This document shows, piece by piece, positions 5,175 through 8,159 of a stretch of 8,159 bases of DNA; position 1 is the stretch's first letter, and every line of letters begins with the position of its first letter. The notes beneath the pieces were generated by a model. The model saw only the letters and a list, made by a program, of their open reading frames with translations, did no database searches and was not told the origin of the DNA. The position numbers were made by a program, and so were the translations under genes. The stretch comes from Oscillospiraceae bacterium (GTDB taxonomy: Bacteria > Bacillota > Clostridia > Oscillospirales > Ruminococcaceae), in NCBI GenBank assembly GCA_019413245.1, contig DXNX01000111.1, positions 1 to 8,159 of the forward strand. Direction: 5' to 3'.

Positions 5175-6668
5175 TTACAGGCAGGCGGCAAAAGCAGCCT
5201 TGGCGCCTTCGGTGCGGATCTTGGTCAGGTTTTCCACGGTGCGCTGTTCCAGGCCGGGCACAGCGGTCAGGTCCTGGCCCCACATCTGCTCGTTGGTCAT
5301 CACGGCATGTACCAGGGTGGGGATGTCGTCATCCTTGTGGTCGTTGTAGAATTCCAGCACCCAGCGGTCGTCGGAAACGGTGTACTCATTGCCCTTGGCC
5401 CGCTTGCAGACCAGGCCCTTGTCGGTCAGGCCCTGGATGTCGTTGGAATAGAAAGCGATATACGCAGCCAGGCCCAGGCTCAGGCAGGTGGGCAGGATGC
5501 CGTTCTTCTCCACATATTCCAGCAGAGAGGGCATGTTGCGGGCACGCCATTTGGCGGTGGAGTTCAGGCTGATGCTCATGAGCTCGTGGTTGACGAAGGG
5601 ATTGTTGAAGCGGTCCTCCACCGCGGCGGCGAACTGCTTGCAGTCCTCCTGGTCCAGGGGCAGGATGGGCACGACCTCCTCCAGCAGCATCTTGTTCATG
5701 AAGCCGCGGATGACATCGTCATGCATGCAGTCCCGCACGATGTCAAAGCCCGCCAGATAGGCCCCCAGCACAAAGCCGGTGTGGGCGCCGTTGAGGATGC
5801 GGACCTTGCGTTTCTTGTAGGGGGTCACATCGGGAACCACCGGGCAATTCAGGCCGGCTGCCTTGAACGGGAGCTTGTCCTCCAGCCAGGCCGGGCCTTC
5901 GATGTTCCACACGCCGAAGATCTCGCCCACGTCGATGAGCTCATCGTGGTAGCCGTTGACCTCTTCCAGACGGGCCACCTCGGCAGCGTCGCGGATGCGG
6001 CCGGGCACGATGCGGTCCACCAGAGTGGAGCAGAAGGTACAGTCCTCATTGACCCACTTTTTGAAGCCGTCATCCAGGCCCCACTGGTCGATGTACTGGT
6101 TCACGCACTTGAGCAGTTCCTTGCCGTTGTTGTCGATGAGTTCGCAGGAGAGCACGATAACGCCGGGCTTTTTGGCGTTGTAGCGCGCATACAGCACCTG
6201 GGTCAGCTTGGCCGGGAAGGAGGACGGCGGGCAGTCGGCCTGCTGGCAGGCCGGGTCGTAGACGATGCCGGCCTCGGTGGTGTTGGACACGATGTATTCC
6301 AGATCATCGGAAACCGCCACCTGCATCATGGCATCGTAGTCTTCCTTTTCATAGGGGTTCAGGCAGCGGGACACGCTGGAGATCACCCGCTTGGCGTCCA
6401 CCTTTTCGCCGTTCTGGCGGCCGCGCAGGTACAGGGTGTAGAGCCCTTCCTGGGCGTTGATGAGCTTGGCCAGGCCGGGGGCGATGGGCTGCACCAGGCA
6501 GCACTTGCCGTTCCAGCCCACCTTCTCGTTGGACATATCGAACCAATAATCAACGAAGGCACGAAGGAAGTTGCCCTCGCCAAACTGCAGGACCTTTTCG
6601 GGAGCGTCCTTGAGGACGTAGCCCTTGTAGCCGGAGTTTTCCAGGACTTGGTAGTTCAGGGTTTCCAT
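5175..6668 (-). CDS. uxaB: Tagaturonate reductase (altronate oxidoreductase)
   Basis: The 497-residue protein is an NAD-dependent reductase of the long-chain mannitol dehydrogenase family and reduces D-tagaturonate to D-altronate in the cytoplasm. The N-terminal half carries VLQFGEGNFLRAFVDYWFD (26-44), the dinucleotide-binding opening typical of UxaB, then SNTTEAG (128-134) and SCELIDNNG (174-182). The C-terminal half carries YKKRKVRILNGAHT (284-297), which holds the catalytic Lys and substrate-binding Asn/His region, and a HDDVIRGFM segment (316-324). Length fits UxaB (about 480-500). Start 6668 has AAGGAGAG at 8-9 bases. Divergence from uxaC and the downstream uxaA support tagaturonate rather than fructuronate (UxuB) as substrate. 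A candidate promoter is at 6761-6789 and a hairpin repeat follows the stop. Confidence 0.94.
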   Translation of the reverse strand: METLNYQVLENSGYKGYVLKDAPEKVLQFGEGNFLRAFVDYWFDMSNEKVGWNGKCCLVQPIAPGLAKLINAQEGLYTLYLRGRQNGEKVDAKRVISSVSRCLNPYEKEDYDAMMQVAVSDDLEYIVSNTTEAGIVYDPACQQADCPPSSFPAKLTQVLYARYNAKKPGVIVLSCELIDNNGKELLKCVNQYIDQWGLDDGFKKWVNEDCTFCSTLVDRIVPGRIRDAAEVARLEEVNGYHDELIDVGEIFGVWNIEGPAWLEDKLPFKAAGLNCPVVPDVTPYKKRKVRILNGAHTGFVLGAYLAGFDIVRDCMHDDVIRGFMNKMLLEEVVPILPLDQEDCKQFAAAVEDRFNNPFVNHELMSISLNSTAKWRARNMPSLLEYVEKNGILPTCLSLGLAAYIAFYSNDIQGLTDKGLVCKRAKGNEYTVSDDRWVLEFYNDHKDDDIPTLVHAVMTNEQMWGQDLTAVPGLEQRTVENLTKIRTEGAKAAFAACL

Positions 6669-6699
6669 GTTAATGCTCTCCTTACGTTCGCAAAATTCG

Positions 6700-6727
6700 C
6701 GCCCTGCCCATGCGGCGGCACAGGGCG
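6700..6727 (-). promoter_or_regulatory. Leader hairpin upstream of uxaB
   Basis: CGCCCTG (6700-6706) and CAGGGCG (6721-6727) form a perfect 7-bp stem around a GC-rich 14-base loop. It lies in the predicted uxaB leader, about 20 bases before the ribosome binding site. It could affect mRNA stability or translation; no known riboswitch fold is recognised. Confidence 0.45.
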
Positions 6728-6760
6728 TACCGTGGCCGACAAGCGCTCAACATACCCATA

Positions 6761-6789
6761 ATTTTATGTTTTTTGGACTATCGCGTCAA
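6761..6789 (-). promoter_or_regulatory. Candidate uxaB promoter
   Basis: On the minus strand TTGACG (6784-6789) is followed after exactly 17 bases by TAAAAT (6761-6766). Each box matches consensus at 5 of 6 positions. Transcription would begin near 6754. Confidence 0.68.
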
Positions 6790-6915
6790 GATTCAATCCG
6801 GCAGCACCGTGCATATTTTGCGCACATCCGCCCGGTTTTCGACGTTTCTGCGTTTTGCACAATCGGCGCACTGTATTTTTGGCAGTTATTTCAGGTTCTG
6901 GGCAATTTTTGCAAC

Positions 6916-6944
6916 TTGTTACACCGGGGTTTCCTATGTATAAT
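6916..6944 (+). promoter_or_regulatory. Candidate uxaC promoter
   Basis: TTGTTA (6916-6921), a 17-base spacer and a perfect TATAAT (6939-6944) make a good sigma-A promoter. Transcription would begin near 6951, leaving a leader of about 89 bases with a short GGCG/CGCC hairpin (7001-7014) just before the ribosome binding site. Confidence 0.72.
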
Positions 6945-7039
6945 GGTAGCAGGTTATGTTCTATTATGCTGCTCAAACGGTGCACGATTGGTTCTATTTG
7001 GGCGGCGAAACGCCAAGGTTAGCAAAGGAGTACCGGTTT

Positions 7040-8159
7040 ATGAAAGCTTTTATGGACAAGGATTTCCTGCTGGAAACCAAGACCGCGCAGCACCTGTACC
7101 ACGACTATGCCGCATCTCTGCCCATCGTGGACTACCACTGCCACATTCCCCCGCAGGAGATCTACGAGGATCGCCGCTTTGAAAACATTGCTCAGGTCTG
7201 GCTGGGCGGCCACCAGGTGGCGGCTGACGGCACCGACCATTATTTCGGTGACCACTACAAGTGGCGCGTGATGCGTTCCAACGGCGTGCCGGAAGAGTAC
7301 ATCACCGGCGACAAGCCCGACCGCGAGCGCTTCCAGAAGTTTGCCGAAGCCCTGGAAATGGCCATCGGCAACCCCATGTACACCTGGTGCCACCTGGAGC
7401 TGAAGAAGTACTTCGGCTATGAGGGCGTGCTCAACGGCGAGACCGCCGAAGAGGTGTGGAACCTGTGCAACGACAAGCTGCAGAACGATCCCAACATGAC
7501 CGTGCGCGGCCTGATCGAGCAGAGCAACGTGGCCATGGTGGGCACCACCGACGACCCCATCGACAGCCTGGAATGGCACGAGAAGATCAAGAATGACCCC
7601 ACCATCAAGGTGGTCGTGGCGCCTTCCTTCCGCCCGGACAAGGCCGTGAACATCCACAAGGCCGGTTTTGTGGAGTATATCCACCAGCTGGAAGAGGTCG
7701 TGGGCCGCAAGTTTGCCTGCGCCGACTGCGTGGTGTCCGCCCTGGACGAGCGCCTGCAGTTCTTCGTGAAGATGGGCTGCCGCGCCGCCGACCACGGCCT
7801 GGACTATGTGCCGTTCGTGGAGACCGACGCGGACAAGGCTACCGCCGCCTTCAAGAAGGCCATGGCCGGTGAGACCCTGACCAAGCTGGAGTGCGACCAG
7901 TACATCACCTACCTGCTGCTCAAGATGGGCCGCCTGTACAAGAAGTACAACGTGGTCATGCAGATCCATTACAGCTGCCTGCGCAACGTGAACCAGAGCA
8001 TGTTCAAGAAGCTGGGCCCCGATACCGGCTTTGACATGATCGCCGTGACCGACGGCAGCGCTTCCATCAGCAGCCTGCTGTCCGCCCTGACCGAGACCGG
8101 CGAATGCCCGAAGGTCATCCTGTACAGCCTGAACCCCGCCGACTTCGACATGCTGGGCA
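7040..8159 (+). CDS. uxaC: Uronate isomerase, 3' end beyond the window
   Basis: The frame is open from ATG 7040 to the window edge: 373 codons of a family usually about 465-470 long. UxaC interconverts D-galacturonate and D-tagaturonate (also glucuronate and fructuronate) and opens the pathway completed by uxaB and uxaA. It is an amidohydrolase-superfamily TIM barrel. Metal-binding DYHCH (residues 31-35, in LPIVDYHCHIPPQEIY) is present, as are CADCVVSALDERLQFFVKMGCRAADHGLDY, MQIHYSCLRN (H310) and GPDTGFD. The last of these is followed by VTDG (D338) and a serine/leucine-rich helix, all in family order. AAAGGAG (7024-7030) lies 9 bases upstream of the start. It diverges from uxaB across a shared control region. 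Genes downstream, where KDG kinase or aldolase could lie, are not visible. Confidence 0.94.
   Translation, partial: MKAFMDKDFLLETKTAQHLYHDYAASLPIVDYHCHIPPQEIYEDRRFENIAQVWLGGHQVAADGTDHYFGDHYKWRVMRSNGVPEEYITGDKPDRERFQKFAEALEMAIGNPMYTWCHLELKKYFGYEGVLNGETAEEVWNLCNDKLQNDPNMTVRGLIEQSNVAMVGTTDDPIDSLEWHEKIKNDPTIKVVVAPSFRPDKAVNIHKAGFVEYIHQLEEVVGRKFACADCVVSALDERLQFFVKMGCRAADHGLDYVPFVETDADKATAAFKKAMAGETLTKLECDQYITYLLLKMGRLYKKYNVVMQIHYSCLRNVNQSMFKKLGPDTGFDMIAVTDGSASISSLLSALTETGECPKVILYSLNPADFDMLG

Larger units (their letters stand above)
6669..7039. promoter_or_regulatory. Divergent uxaB/uxaC control region
   Basis: This 371-base stretch is visibly more AT-rich than the genes beside it and has no credible coding frame. 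It holds one outward promoter per gene, with 126 bases between the two -35 boxes, and a leader of roughly 85-90 bases on each side. The middle contains TTTTGC three times (6816, 6853, 6907), an inverted GTGC/GCAC pair (6809-6825) and GCAATTTTTGC (6902-6912) next to the uxaC -35 box. These are possible regulator sites, but none matches a motif I can name with confidence. Confidence 0.7.

Noticed and set aside
5307..6761. Long plus-strand frame opposite uxaB
   Set aside because: The composition (Val, His, Gly, Ala-rich) is typical of an antisense shadow, and the true gene on the other strand is unmistakable.
6853..6875. Catabolite-control (cre-like) site in the uxaB/uxaC region
   Set aside because: The TGCACAATCGGCGCA string has the wrong spacing for the cre consensus.
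7019..7969. Minus-strand frame opposite uxaC
   Set aside because: The plus strand encodes a clear uronate isomerase with a good ribosome binding site; the reverse frame is a shadow.

Overview
The window looks like a chromosomal piece of a GC-rich, low-complexity-repeat-bearing Firmicute, most likely a gut Oscillospiraceae of the Faecalibacterium/Gemmiger/Subdoligranulum type. The basis is strong AGGAGG-type ribosome binding sites, sigma-A-type promoters, very GC-rich codon use with Firmicutes-style uronate enzymes, and small palindromic repeats of a kind I remember from such genomes. The genus is inference; the coding content is clear.

Layout: positions 1-75 hold a hairpin repeat at the 3' end of a minus-strand GDP-mannose 4,6-dehydratase gene (gmd, 75-1163). 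Diverging from gmd is a plus-strand AraC-family regulator (1370-2245); the two promoters appear to overlap at one shared TATA. A bidirectional terminator (2256-2295) separates the regulator from a convergent minus-strand group: an aldose 1-epimerase-like mutarotase (2305-3177) lying 36 bases behind altronate dehydratase uxaA (3214-4701). A 473-base non-coding block (4702-5174) packed with hairpin repeats follows, then tagaturonate reductase uxaB (5175-6668). A 371-base control region (6669-7039) has a good promoter in each direction. Uronate isomerase uxaC (7040 onward) runs off the right edge of the window.

Together uxaC, uxaB and uxaA encode the isomerase route of D-galacturonate catabolism: galacturonate to tagaturonate, to altronate, to 2-keto-3-deoxygluconate. 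The mutarotase probably speeds anomer exchange of the incoming sugar. KDG kinase, KDPG aldolase, a transporter and pectin depolymerases are not in the window. gmd belongs to a different process, GDP-fucose or related nucleotide-sugar synthesis, and the AraC regulator's target is not certain.

No new protein system is visible. The most notable signal is non-coding. Two different repeat families are each built from adjacent hairpins, and their copies differ by paired, compensating changes, so structure rather than sequence seems to be conserved. One copy of the first family sits directly behind the stop codon of gmd and another directly behind that of uxaB.
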